64,000 bases of DNA, from the NCBI GenBank assembly GCA_965198045.1, contig CBDAOL010000009.1, forward strand, positions 186,001 to 250,000. The letters are read 5' to 3'. The stretch is from CBDDEC01 sp965198045 (GTDB lineage Bacteria > Chloroflexota > Dehalococcoidia > UBA2979). Positions 42,286-51,114 of this stretch are shown here, piece after piece (within the stretch, counting starts at the first letter, position 1; each line of letters starts with the position of its first letter). Under the pieces are notes generated by a model. It saw only the letters and a list, made by a program, of their open reading frames with translations. It was not told the DNA's origin and searched no databases. The position numbers and the translations under genes were made by a program.

Positions 42286-42404
42286 CTTCGATCTTGACAA
42301 ACGCCGAAGCGCCTCGCGTCGGGGAGAACCCTCGTCGGTGGTCATGGCGACGCACTCGCGGGTGCTAGCATCCCCGCGCGAACGCGCGGGGAACGGGGAG
42401 CACG

Positions 42405-43301
42405 ATGGCGATTGCACTGGACTGGCTCGGCTGCGCGACCTTCCGGTTGGCCATCGATGGCCTCGTGCTCTACCTCGATACCTTCGTCGATCGGCCGTCC
42501 GGCGCGCCCGAGGTCGGTGTGACGACCGCTGACATCACCGAGGCGGACTTCGCGCTGATCGGGCACAGCCACTGGGACCACCTCGCGGGCGCAGACATCG
42601 TGGCGAAGAACACCGGCGCCGTCGTGATCGGCTCGCATGAGTCGGCGCGCGTGCTCCGCGAACGCGGGGTGCCGGACGAGCAGCTCTGGCCCTCGCAGGG
42701 CGGCGAGCACTACCGGCTGAACGAAGCTGTCACCGTGCGCGTGCTGCCGAGCTTGCATTCGTGCATCTGGAGTCAGGCCGCGCGGCCCGGCGTCGAGGTC
42801 ACGGGCGACTACGGCGTCACCGAAGACGAGCGCGACGCGCGCATGGCATCGAACCGTGCGAGGCGCGGACAGGACACCTCGGAGGCCGGCGCGGAGCGAC
42901 GCGCGCTGATCGATGATGCCGCTCACAGCAACAGCCACGGTGGCGCGCTCGACTATCTGATCGAGACGCCGGACGGCAACGTCCTGTTCCAGGACAGCAT
43001 GGGCTACTGGACCGGTCTCTACGCGAACATCCCGGTCGACTACGCCGTGCTAGCCGCCGCCGGCCGGGGGAACATCGATGGGGAGCCGATCCAGGGGTCC
43101 GTGGAGCAGTTCATCGTTCGCGAGTGTGAGCTGCTGCGGCCGCGTGCCGTGGTCCTCGGGCATCACGACAACTTCAGCGGCGTCGCCGATGTGCCCGATG
43201 TGACGGACCTGTCGCCGGTCCATGCGGAGCTCGCGCGAGTGCTGCCGAACGTCCGGGTGCTGACGGTGGACCTGGGCGGCAGCGTGACGATTGTGGACTA
43301 A
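42405..43301 (+). CDS. Metallo-beta-lactamase-fold hydrolase
   Basis: This 298-residue protein has the MBL metal motif HSHWDHL (His54, His56, Asp58, His59). SLHSCIWSQA supplies a third histidine and GHHDNFSG near the C-terminus supplies the last. The N-terminal LDWLGCATFRLAIDGLVLYL is typical of the UlaG/beta-lactamase-like hydrolases that act on lactones or phosphodiesters. A 60-residue insert with many charged residues (TEDERDARMASNRARRGQD) separates the two metal-binding halves. The substrate is unknown. No signal peptide is present. Confidence 0.87.
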   Translation: MAIALDWLGCATFRLAIDGLVLYLDTFVDRPSGAPEVGVTTADITEADFALIGHSHWDHLAGADIVAKNTGAVVIGSHESARVLRERGVPDEQLWPSQGGEHYRLNEAVTVRVLPSLHSCIWSQAARPGVEVTGDYGVTEDERDARMASNRARRGQDTSEAGAERRALIDDAAHSNSHGGALDYLIETPDGNVLFQDSMGYWTGLYANIPVDYAVLAAAGRGNIDGEPIQGSVEQFIVRECELLRPRAVVLGHHDNFSGVADVPDVTDLSPVHAELARVLPNVRVLTVDLGGSVTIVD

Positions 43302-43364
43302 TCGATCACATCTTCTTTACGCGAGACTGATGAAACTCCGGCCGCGGTGATCTACGATCGGTGC

Positions 43365-43637
43365 ATGAAGCTCTTCTCGAGGGGACGAGGCCGCCCGCCG
43401 CACCCGGACGTGCTCACGCCGGCCGAGTGGCGCGTGCTCGAGTATGTCCGCGATGGTCACACCAATCCGGTGATCGCGGAGCGTCTCGGACTGAGCCTGC
43501 ACACCGTGAAGACCCACGTCTCGAGCATGCTCAGCAAGCTCGCCCTCAGCGACCGCCGCGCCCTCGGGCGTTGGCCCGGCCGCCCGGCGCCTGAGAGCCG
43601 CCGAGCGTTGCTGCTGTTCTCGCCGCCGATCGCGTGA
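43365..43637 (+). CDS. Small LuxR-type helix-turn-helix regulator
   Basis: This 90-residue protein is little more than a DNA-binding domain. LTPAEWRVLEYVRDGHTNPV and GLSLHTVKTHVSSMLSKLAL are the LuxR/GerE helix-turn-helix with its usual LTxxExxVL start. There is no sensor or receiver domain, so it would act alone or by heterodimerising. An upstream ATG at 43347 is less likely. The stop overlaps the GTG start of a methyltransferase (GTGA), so the two genes are coupled. Confidence 0.85.
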   Translation: MKLFSRGRGRPPHPDVLTPAEWRVLEYVRDGHTNPVIAERLGLSLHTVKTHVSSMLSKLALSDRRALGRWPGRPAPESRRALLLFSPPIA

Positions 43638-44437
43638 CCTCCGAGGGGCGAACCGCGCGTCCGGCCCAGCTCACTCTCAACAACGCCGCCACCTGGCAGC
43701 ACGCGGATGCCGTCGCTGCGTACATCCCCCGCGCCCCGTACCCGGACGCACTGGTCGCTCGGCTCGCGTCCGAGGCGAATGGCGGCCGCGTGCTCGACCT
43801 CGGCTGCGGCACTGGCGCGATCGCGCGCCCGCTCGCCCCGTTGGTGCGCGCGGTCGACGCCGTGGACATCTCCTCGGCGATGCTCGCTGAGGCGCAGCGA
43901 CTGCCCGGCGGCACCCACGAGGCGATCCGTTGGATCGAGGGAGCGGCGGAGAGCGCGCCCCTCGACGGGCCATATGACCTCGTCGTTGCCGCTGCCTCGC
44001 TGCACTGGATGGACTGGGACGTCGTGCTACCTCGCCTCGCCGAACTGCTCGCCCCCGACGCGAGGCTGGCGGTCGTCACGGCCTCCACTGGTCGCAGCGC
44101 GCCCTGGCGGGCCGCGGAGGACGCGATCATCCCCCGGTGGTCAGTGATGCCGGACTTCCAGGGCTACGACCTGCCGAACATGCTGGTTGACCGCGACCTG
44201 TGGACGCTGGACGAACGGGTCGAGTTCGGCCCCGCCTCCTTTGAGCAGACGGTCGAGGAGTACATCGAGCACTTCCACTCGACCTCGGGCTTCCGCCGAG
44301 AGGCGATGGGTGACGAGCGGGCCCGCCAGTTCGACGAGCTGATCCGTGGGCTCGTCGAACCACACGCCCGAGGCGATCGTATCGACCTCGATGTGGTCGG
44401 CATGGCCGCGTTCGGTCGCCCGCACACGAGGGCGTAG
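43634..44437 (+). CDS. Class I SAM-dependent methyltransferase
   Basis: This 267-residue protein has a Rossmann methyltransferase core: GGRVLDLGCGTGAIARPLAP is motif I, VDAVDISSAMLAEAQRL motif II and DLVVAAASLHWMDWDVVLPR motifs III-IV. The HWM motif is shared with many small-molecule methyltransferases of the UbiE-like group. It starts at GTG within a GTGA overlap with the LuxR-like gene and is followed two bases later by a second methyltransferase, forming a three-gene operon. The substrate is unknown. Confidence 0.9.
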   Translation: MTSEGRTARPAQLTLNNAATWQHADAVAAYIPRAPYPDALVARLASEANGGRVLDLGCGTGAIARPLAPLVRAVDAVDISSAMLAEAQRLPGGTHEAIRWIEGAAESAPLDGPYDLVVAAASLHWMDWDVVLPRLAELLAPDARLAVVTASTGRSAPWRAAEDAIIPRWSVMPDFQGYDLPNMLVDRDLWTLDERVEFGPASFEQTVEEYIEHFHSTSGFRREAMGDERARQFDELIRGLVEPHARGDRIDLDVVGMAAFGRPHTRA

Positions 44438-44439
44438 CG

Positions 44440-45318
44440 GTGGCGCGAAGGCTCACGCTCGAGAACCTCGTGCGTCGCGATCCGCAGCCCGACCCCTGGG
44501 CCGAAGGCGACAAGATCCCGTGGGACGACCCCGCCTTCTCGGAGCGGATGCTGGCAGAGCATCTCTCGCAGGACCACCATCTCGCCAGCCGCCAGCTCGA
44601 GGTCATCGAGCGGCACGTGGCGTGGCTCGTCGCAACGGCTGCGCCGTCCGAGGGTGGGCGCATCCTCGACCTCGGCTGCGGGCCGGGGCTCTACACCTCG
44701 GCGCTGGCCCGGCGCGGCTTCGCCTGCAGCGGCATCGACTTCTCCCCCGCTTCGATCGCACACGCGCGCGCCACGGCGGATGCCGAGGACCTTGATTGCC
44801 GTTACGAGGAGGCGGACCTACGCGTCGCCTCGCTCGGCGAGGGTTACGAGCTCGTCACCTTCATCTACGGCGAGTTCAACGCCTTCCGACGCGACGAAGC
44901 GCTGGGCATCCTCGATCGGGCCAGGGCTGCGCTCACTCCGGGCGGCCGGCTGGTCGTCGAGGCGCACACGTTCGCGGCCGCTGAGCGCATCGGCAGCGGG
45001 CGCGAAAGCCGCGGTGCGCGCCCTCGGACCTGGCAGAGCGCGGAGCGCGGTCTCTTCTCCCCTCGCCCGCACGCGCAGCTCTATGAGGCGTTCTGGGACG
45101 CCGAGCGACAAGCGGCGACCGAGCGCTACTACATCGTCGACGCGTCGACCGCCGAGGTGACCGCGTACGCACAGTCGATGCAGGCCTACGACAACGCCGG
45201 CTACGACGCGCTGTTCGGCGAAGCCGGCCTCACCATCCTCGAACGCTACGGCTCGCTCGAAGGCGCGCCCACCGACGACGAGGGCGACTTCGTCGTCATC
45301 GTCGCGGGCGCCGCCTAG
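44440..45318 (+). CDS. Class I SAM-dependent methyltransferase
   Basis: This 292-residue protein has motif I GGRILDLGCGPGLYTSALAR, motif II CSGIDFSPASIAHARATA and EGYELVTFIYGEFNAFRRDE. It belongs to the same fold as its upstream neighbour but is not a close paralogue. A distinctive N-terminal extension (LENLVRRDPQPDPWAEGDKI) precedes the core. The GTG start lies two bases after the upstream stop, so translation is probably coupled. Its 3' end overlaps the convergent GrdB-like selenoprotein gene by four bases. Confidence 0.9.
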   Translation: MARRLTLENLVRRDPQPDPWAEGDKIPWDDPAFSERMLAEHLSQDHHLASRQLEVIERHVAWLVATAAPSEGGRILDLGCGPGLYTSALARRGFACSGIDFSPASIAHARATADAEDLDCRYEEADLRVASLGEGYELVTFIYGEFNAFRRDEALGILDRARAALTPGGRLVVEAHTFAAAERIGSGRESRGARPRTWQSAERGLFSPRPHAQLYEAFWDAERQAATERYYIVDASTAEVTAYAQSMQAYDNAGYDALFGEAGLTILERYGSLEGAPTDDEGDFVVIVAGAA

Positions 45319-46184
45319 TCGGCGCTGGCCGAGGCTTCAGCCTGCCGGCGAGCAATGTTGTACGCGACAATCGGGCTGGCCTCAGACGGCTGCCAGTCTC
45401 GGTACGCGGTTCGCGCGTCGATTGGCCACTCGATCTCGACATCAAGGCGCGACTCAGGTTCGGTTGCCCCGGCCAGCAGCTCCACCGCGGCCTCGGCGAC
45501 CGAGCGCTGCATCGCCGCGTCACCGGGTATGCCTAAGGCGTGGCCGAAGGGGAACTCGACGCCAACCACACGCGAGAGACGGTACTTCTCTGCGACGAAC
45601 GGCATCATCGTCACGGTCACGGTCGCCAGTCCGGCATCCTCGAAGAGACGTGCCAGCACGGGCACGTTCCGGCAGCAGTCCGGTCAGGCGGGCGCCAGGA
45701 CCAGGGCGTGCACGCCGGCGTCCTTCAGCCGCCTCGCCACCTCGGGCGCAACGTCGTTGCGCCAATCGCTCAGCTCGGCGGCCTGGAAGCCCATGAACGA
45801 GTAGTGTTCGTCGGCCAGCTTCCCGATGCGCCCCTCCGTCTCCAGCTCGGCAAAGCGGGAGATCGGCAGCGCAATGTTGAAGTCCTGAAGAAAGTCGCGA
45901 GTGTTGAGGTGCAGGTGTGACGCGCCGATCTGTGATTGCCGCACATCGCGAGGGATCACCCGGTAGGTCGGGTCGCCCCAGGTCGGGTTCTGCTTCTCGC
46001 GCTCGACGTCGAACGGCTCCTGTTCGCCCTCAAGGTAGAGCCCGGCCGAGGTGAGCAGGGCGACGGTGGCCTCCTCGATCGGCACCTCGAGCGGCGTCCA
46101 CACCGGCGCGTCGGCCTGGAAGTCGAGTCGCTCGTAGCCCTCTCGGAAGGAGCGGGGCAGATACTTGAAGCTGTCGACGGGCAT
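45315..46184 (-). CDS. GrdB-like (glycine/sarcosine/betaine reductase component B-related) selenoprotein with in-frame UGA
   Basis: This gene reads as one 289-residue protein when the TGA at 45686-45684 is decoded as selenocysteine (residue 167). The context is VLAPA-U-PDCCRNVPVLAR. U-x-x-C after a P-rich strand is the active-site pattern of the GrdB-related selenoprotein family, which reduces substrates by nucleophilic selenium chemistry. The frame continues for 122 codons with no other stop, through YRLSRVVGVEFPFGHALGIP and PIVAYNIARRQ. A SECIS-like hairpin follows the UGA at once. The ATG at 46184 has GGAGG five bases upstream; a frame start at 46280 is less likely. Full-length GrdB is larger (about 430 residues), so this is a short relative and not a classic glycine reductase subunit. 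Confidence 0.88.
45648..45667 (-). promoter_or_regulatory. Candidate bacterial SECIS element for the GrdB-like selenoprotein
   Basis: On the minus strand, 16 bases after the UGA, ACGTGCC pairs perfectly with GGCACGT over 7 bp around loop CGTGCT, which has a G in its second position, 25 bases from the UGA. This distance and loop fit the bacterial SECIS model. Confidence 0.72.
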
Positions 46185-46227
46185 GTTGCCTCCGGTCGCG
46201 GACCCTCGCGCCGCCGATGATACGTCG

Positions 46228-46893
46228 CTACGCGCGGAGTGGCTCGCCGTCCCAGCGCTCGAGGCTCGCAATCTCCTCAACGGGCTTGCGACGTAACTTC
46301 GTGAGCTGCTTCACCGGGCGGCCCATCGGGATCACGGCCGCGAGCGCGACGTGCGAGGGGATCCCGAGCAGCTCCTGGATCTTCGACTCGCCGATCACCG
46401 GCATCGTCGTGAGCGTCCCGCCGAGGCCCTCGTGGCGCGCGGCGAGCAGGATGTTCCAGGCGAACGGATAGACCGAGGCGCCGCTGATCACACCGACCCG
46501 ATCGAGGTCACGGTCGATCGAGGCCACCACTTGCAAATCGACACAGACGAGGAGCAACACGGGCGCGTTGAGGAGCGGTTGCGTCAGCCCTCGGGGAGCA
46601 GGCGCCTCTGCGATTGTGGTGTCATCGACGGCGGTGGCGTGGATGGTGTTCCACGGGCTCTCGCCCGCGCGGACCCGCGCCGAGTAAAGCTGCGCCGCTG
46701 GTGCCGCAGCCTCGGCGAGCGCCTCACGAGTGGGCTGGTCGCGCACCACGATCACATGCCAGCCCTGACGGTTGCCCCCGCTGGACGCGAAGCGGGCGTT
46801 GTCGATCAGGCGATGTAGGGTCGCGTCGTCGACCGGCACGTCCGTGAACTCGCGCGCGGAGAAGGTCGTGCGCATCACCTCGAACAGCTCCAT
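46228..46893 (-). CDS. Nitroreductase-family flavoprotein
   Basis: This 221-residue protein is an FMN-dependent nitroreductase-fold enzyme: MELFEVMRTTFSAREFTDVP, RLIDNARFASSGGNRQGWHV with the FMN-binding Ser and Asn, and HEGLGGTLTTMPVIGESKIQ, then VIPMGRP. It would reduce a nitro, quinone or enone substrate with NAD(P)H. The ATG at 46893 was chosen because GGAGGTG lies a few bases upstream and the fold begins there; the longer frame to 47184 is the antisense of the next gene's start. It lies 44 bases after the GrdB-like gene's start, divergent from the hydroxyacid dehydrogenase. Confidence 0.9.
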   Translation of the reverse strand: MELFEVMRTTFSAREFTDVPVDDATLHRLIDNARFASSGGNRQGWHVIVVRDQPTREALAEAAAPAAQLYSARVRAGESPWNTIHATAVDDTTIAEAPAPRGLTQPLLNAPVLLLVCVDLQVVASIDRDLDRVGVISGASVYPFAWNILLAARHEGLGGTLTTMPVIGESKIQELLGIPSHVALAAVIPMGRPVKQLTKLRRKPVEEIASLERWDGEPLRA

Positions 46894-46990
46894 CGTGCAC
46901 CTCCGGTGTCGCGTCCGAGAGGGACGGTACCCGAGACCCGCCCGGCGTGCCGCTATCATCACCCGACCCAGTCGAGGCGGAGGCGCATGC

Positions 46991-47938
46991 ATGAACATCC
47001 TCGTCATGACCGGCCTGACGATGCCGGAGATCCCGGACGACCTGGTCGACCGAATCGAGGCCGCCGCGGGCGGTGACGCCGAGGTCACGATCGCGTCGAG
47101 CCCCGGCGAGGCGCTCGAGGCGGCGCCAGACGCCGAGGTGATCTTCGGCCGCATCGATCCTCGCCTGTTCGAGCGCGCGACCAACCTGCGCTGGGTGCAC
47201 GCCGCGACGGCGGGAGCCGACGCCTACCTCTTCGACGCGTTCAAGGGCAGTGACGTGCTGCTCTCGGGCGACAAAGGGCTCGTGGGCAGCCACCTCGCCG
47301 AGGCCGCGTTCGGCCTGCTCCTCGCCCTCACGCGCCGCATCGTGCAGGCGCACGAGGATGGCGCCGCCTCGTGGGACCACCGCGTCGACTACCGCCGTGA
47401 GGAGTTCGAGCTCGAGGGTCTGACGATGGGTGTCGTCGGCTTCGGCGGGACCGGTCGCGCGATCGCACGTCGCGCCGCCGCCTTCGGCATGCGCTGTATC
47501 GCTGTCGATCGCGACGAGGTCGAGTCGACACCCGAGGTGTCGGACGTGTGGGGCCTCGATCGGTTCGACGAGCTGCTCGGTGCGGCCGACGTGGTGAACG
47601 TCGGGCTGCCGCTGACCGAAGAGATACGCGGCATGTTCGGCGCGCGCGAGTTTGGGTTGATGAAGCCGTCGGCGATCTTCGTCAACGTCACGCGCGGTGA
47701 GTGCTACGACGCCGATGCGCTTGCCGAGGCGGTCAGGACGGGCGGCATCGCGGGGGCGGGCCTCGACGTTGCGCCGCAGGAGCCGCTGCCCGCCGAGCAC
47801 CCCCTGTGGTCCACACCGAACGTGGTGATGACGCCGCATACGGCCGGGGCGAGCCAACTGCGGCTCGGCCGCAACATCGAGCACTACCGCGCCGGCGAGC
47901 CCCTCGAGGGTGCGATTGACAAGCAGCTCGGTTACTAG
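46991..47938 (+). CDS. D-isomer-specific 2-hydroxyacid dehydrogenase family protein
   Basis: This 315-residue NAD(P)-dependent dehydrogenase has a Rossmann motif in GLTMGVVGFGGTGRAIARRA, VNVTRGECYDADALAEAV with the catalytic Arg, GLDVAPQEPLPAEHPLW with the Glu, and MTPHTAGASQLR with the active-site His. It would oxidise or form a 2-hydroxy acid (glyoxylate, hydroxypyruvate or similar). The N-terminal catalytic half is short, with weak similarity to phosphoglycerate dehydrogenases. The ATG at 46991 follows GGAGG by eight bases. A related gene lies at the window's right end. Confidence 0.9.
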   Translation: MNILVMTGLTMPEIPDDLVDRIEAAAGGDAEVTIASSPGEALEAAPDAEVIFGRIDPRLFERATNLRWVHAATAGADAYLFDAFKGSDVLLSGDKGLVGSHLAEAAFGLLLALTRRIVQAHEDGAASWDHRVDYRREEFELEGLTMGVVGFGGTGRAIARRAAAFGMRCIAVDRDEVESTPEVSDVWGLDRFDELLGAADVVNVGLPLTEEIRGMFGAREFGLMKPSAIFVNVTRGECYDADALAEAVRTGGIAGAGLDVAPQEPLPAEHPLWSTPNVVMTPHTAGASQLRLGRNIEHYRAGEPLEGAIDKQLGY

Positions 47939-47977
47939 CGAGCGACGAAGGAGCGAGCGATCTCACGACTGCCGAAC

Positions 47978-48490
47978 ATGACGAACCGCGACGAGGTGCC
48001 GGAAGCGCTGCTCGAGGCGTATGACCAGGTCGCCGAGTTGCGCGGAAGCGCCGTCTCGGGACCCTACGGTGTGCTGCTGCACAGTCCGGAGGCCGCGATC
48101 CGTGGGGCCGCGCTGAGCAACTACCTGCGCTGGAACTCCGCGCCGAGCGCGATCCAGCGCGAGACCGCGATCATCACGCTGGCGAAGCACCTCGACGCGC
48201 GGGTGATGTGGGCGGGCCACGTCCGCCTCGGACGCGAGGTCGGTGTGCGCGAGGGGCTGATCGACGCCATCGAAGCGGGTGCCGACGCCTCGGAGCTGCC
48301 GCCCGAGGAGGGCGAGATCGTGCGCTACGTGCGGGAGCTGTTCGAGACGAACCGGGTCAGCGAGGGAGCCTTCGAGGCGCTGCACGCTCGCCTCGGCGAC
48401 CAGGGCATCGTCGACCTGACGGCGCTCCTCGGTTACTACGCCTTCGTCGGCGCGATGCTCAACGCCTTCGAGATCGAGCCGGGCGGCTAG
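47978..48490 (+). CDS. Carboxymuconolactone decarboxylase-family protein
   Basis: This 170-residue protein is a CMD/AhpD-fold helical protein: YLRWNSAPSAIQRETAIITL and AKHLDARVMWAGHVRLGREV match the core, including the His of WAGH. The CxxC pair of AhpD-type peroxidases is absent, so it belongs to the non-peroxidatic branch, whose members include decarboxylases and many uncharacterised proteins. It lies 39 bases after the hydroxyacid dehydrogenase, so co-transcription is likely. Confidence 0.88.
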   Translation: MTNRDEVPEALLEAYDQVAELRGSAVSGPYGVLLHSPEAAIRGAALSNYLRWNSAPSAIQRETAIITLAKHLDARVMWAGHVRLGREVGVREGLIDAIEAGADASELPPEEGEIVRYVRELFETNRVSEGAFEALHARLGDQGIVDLTALLGYYAFVGAMLNAFEIEPGG

Positions 48491-48534
48491 CGCCCTCCGG
48501 CCGTCCGCGTACCATCGGCAGCAGGGAGGGTTGA

Positions 48535-49809
48535 TTGAGCGAGCCCGCACCTTCGGTCGGCGAGGCCAGGCCCATCGACCAGGCATCGCGCGGCGGCGTG
48601 ATCGCCACGCTGCGGGTGCCCTCGTACGGGGCGTTCTGGCTCGCGAGCCTGTTCTACTTCATCGTCTTCGGCACCCAGACGTTCGCCTTCGCCTGGCTCG
48701 TGCTCGAACTCTCCAACGACAGCGCCGCTCAGGCCGCGATCGTGGTCTTCAGTCTTGGCATTCCAGCCCTCTTCGTCTCGCTCCCGGCGGGCGTGCTCTT
48801 CGACCGCGTCGACCGGCGCAACCTGATCATGTTCGCCTCGCTGGGTGGCGCGGCCGTCCTCACGGTCATGGCGCTCGTCATCTCTGCCGGCGCTATTAGC
48901 GTGCCGGTGGCGATCCTGTTCGCGCTTGCCCTCGGCACCGCTGTCGGCATCAACCAGCCTGGCATCCAGGCCGTCGTGCCGTCGCTCGTGCCTCCGGAGC
49001 GCCTGCTCAGCGCCGTCTCACTGTAGACGATGGGCATGACGACCGGCCTCGCCGTCGGCGCGGCCCTGGGCGGTGTGGTGATCGACCAGTTCGGCATCGC
49101 GGAGGTGTTCTTCCTGCAGGCCGCACTGCTCTTCCTGAGCGTCGCACTGATGCTGCGCGTGCACATCCCGGCTCATGCGCCCGAGGCGCGATCGACGCCG
49201 CTCGACATGCGCGGGGAGATTTCCGATGGCGGGCGGTTTATCTTCCGCGACCGTGGGCTGCTGGCGCTCATGATCCTCATGGGCGTCGTCGGTCTGCTGA
49301 TGCTCGGGCCGGTCTTCGCCCTCGTGCCTGACCTCGCCAAGAACAAGCTGGGCCAGGACGCTGACGCCGCAGGGCTGCTCTTCGCCGTCACGGGTATCGG
49401 CATGTTCGGCATCTCGCTGATCCTCGCTTCGCTGGGGCAGATGCGCCGCATGGGGCTCGTGTTCGCCGCTACGGCGGTGACCGGCGGCTTCTTCCTGATC
49501 GGCATGGGTCTATCCGAGACCTACCTGCTCACCGCCGGCATCATGTTCGTCTGGGGCATGGGCGGTGGTTTCATCGTCAACACTAACCGCACCCTGATCC
49601 AGTCGCGCACACCGCCGAGGATGATGGGCCGCGTGATGGCCTTCTATGGACTCGCGTTTGGCGCGGCGCGACCGATGGGGTCGCTGCTTGCAGCGCCTCT
49701 AGCGGCATGGCTCGGCTCCGACGGCGCTCTGGTGGCGAGCGGTGTGCTGCTGATCGCGGTCACCGGGTTCTTCCTCATCACCGAGCGCGAACTCCGCGAG
49801 ATGGAGTAG
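48535..49809 (+). pseudogene. MFS transporter interrupted by an in-frame TAG
   Basis: The 424-codon frame encodes a complete major-facilitator transporter of about 12 membrane helices, starting at TTG 48535 four bases after GGGAGGG. GVLFDRVDRRNLIMFASLGG is the conserved loop after helix 2, and GINQPGIQAVVPSLVPPERL leads to helix 5. At 49024-49026 a TAG interrupts LLSAVSL and TMGMTTGLAVGAALGG, positions that run on without a gap in homologues. CAG to TAG would replace Gln. As assembled it would yield only helices 1-5. Restart at an ATG just after the stop (49030) could give the second half, which is not expected to work alone. Confidence 0.8.
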
Positions 49810-49835
49810 CGCACTCCGACTCCGCGACGGCGAGG

Positions 49836-50921
49836 TCAGCGCGGCAGCAAATCCCGCACGCCCTCGGCAGCGAGGAACGTTGCCTTACGGCCCGCGCCGA
49901 AGACATAACCACCGAGCTCACCGTCCGCGCGCACCACACGGTGGCAGGGGATGACCAGCGGTGTCGGGTTGTCGCGGCAGGCCTGCCCGACGGCACGTGC
50001 CGCCCCCTCGTGGCCGACGGCCTGCGCCACCTCGGCGTAGGTCCACGTCGTCCCACGGGGAATCGTGCGCAGCGCGCGCCACACCGCAATCTGGAACGCG
50101 GTCGCCGTCAGGTCGAGCGGCAACTCCAGGTGCCTGCTCGCGCCCTCGACGTGCCGCCTGACGAGATCGAGCCACGCTTCGAGGGCCTGGTCGTCGCGTT
50201 CGAGGTCGGCGTCGTGGAACTCCTCGCGCAGTGCCGCGACGAGGACATCAGTGTCGTCGCCAATCCGGATCGCGCAGATACCGTGCGCTGTCGCCGCGAT
50301 CAACAGCTTGCCCTCGGCGGTCCCGCCGATGGCGTAGCGGATCGCCTCGCCGGGCGCGCCGCGGCCGTACGCACGCGGCGTCATGCCGAGCAGCTCGTCG
50401 GCGTGCTCGTAGAGGCGGCTGAGCGATCCGTAGCCCGCCTCGAACGCCGCGTCGGTGACCGAGGCGCCCTCGCCCGCGCGAGCGCGGAATGCCGCCACGC
50501 GACAGGCGGCGGCATACTCGCCCGGTGTGACGCCGAGGAGCCGTCGGAACTCGCGCTGCAATTGACGTGCGCTCACGCCGGCGATGCGCGCCAGCGTCGA
50601 GGTGCGAAGCGACGCATCCTCGTGGATCGCCCGCGCCGCGAGACGCACGCGCCGGAGGCTCGCCGCCTCGCTCGGGTCGCCGTCGGGGTGGCAGCGCCGG
50701 CAGGCGCGGTAGCCGGACGCCTCCGCCTCGGGCGGACGGTCGTAGAACTCGACCGAACTCCGACGAGGGCGGCGGCTGGGGCAGGTCGCCCGGCAGTAGA
50801 TGCCGGTCGTGCGCACGGCGTAGACGAACTCTGGCGCGCTCTCGACGTCGCGTTCGAGGACGGCCTGCCAGCGCTCCTCGTCGCGTTCGGTGATCTCAGG
50901 GTGTGTCATCAGTTGTGTCAT
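49836..50921 (-). CDS. ada: Bifunctional Ada: AdaA-type sensor, AraC domain and O6-methylguanine-DNA methyltransferase
   Basis: This 361-residue protein has the full Ada architecture. Residues 20-80 carry the zinc-bound methylphosphotriester site (GIYCRATCPSR and YRACRRCHPDG: Cys43, Cys47, Cys74, Cys77). Residues 85-185 are an AraC-type helix-turn-helix (TLARIAGVSARQLQREFRRL). The C-terminal part has the active-site PCHRVV near residue 325 and GGYVFGAGRKATFLA. It repairs O6-alkylguanine by irreversible self-alkylation and activates its own regulon once methylated. All key cysteines are present and the length is typical. It converges with the MFS gene. Confidence 0.95.
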   Translation of the reverse strand: MTQLMTHPEITERDEERWQAVLERDVESAPEFVYAVRTTGIYCRATCPSRRPRRSSVEFYDRPPEAEASGYRACRRCHPDGDPSEAASLRRVRLAARAIHEDASLRTSTLARIAGVSARQLQREFRRLLGVTPGEYAAACRVAAFRARAGEGASVTDAAFEAGYGSLSRLYEHADELLGMTPRAYGRGAPGEAIRYAIGGTAEGKLLIAATAHGICAIRIGDDTDVLVAALREEFHDADLERDDQALEAWLDLVRRHVEGASRHLELPLDLTATAFQIAVWRALRTIPRGTTWTYAEVAQAVGHEGAARAVGQACRDNPTPLVIPCHRVVRADGELGGYVFGAGRKATFLAAEGVRDLLPR

Positions 50922-51114
50922 TCTGGGCCTCCGGATGCATCATCCGGCGCGCCCGAGGGCGCTGCTATCCGTGCTGCGACAGCAAAGCCCCGAAATCTGG
51001 CCCTTCGAGTCAGAGCTTAACGCCCGAGCCGGGAGTGTTTTCTTGCCGGTTCGTCCCGTGGCTGCGAGCATCGCCTAGCGCGAGCGATGGAGTGCCCTCG
51101 AGGGAGGTTGAGCG

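Noticed and set aside
5739..49026. Genetic-code reassignment of stop codons
   Set aside because: Most genes end normally at TGA, TAG and TAA. The two UGA cases have SECIS elements, and the UAR cases lie in genes with other damage or could be point mutations.
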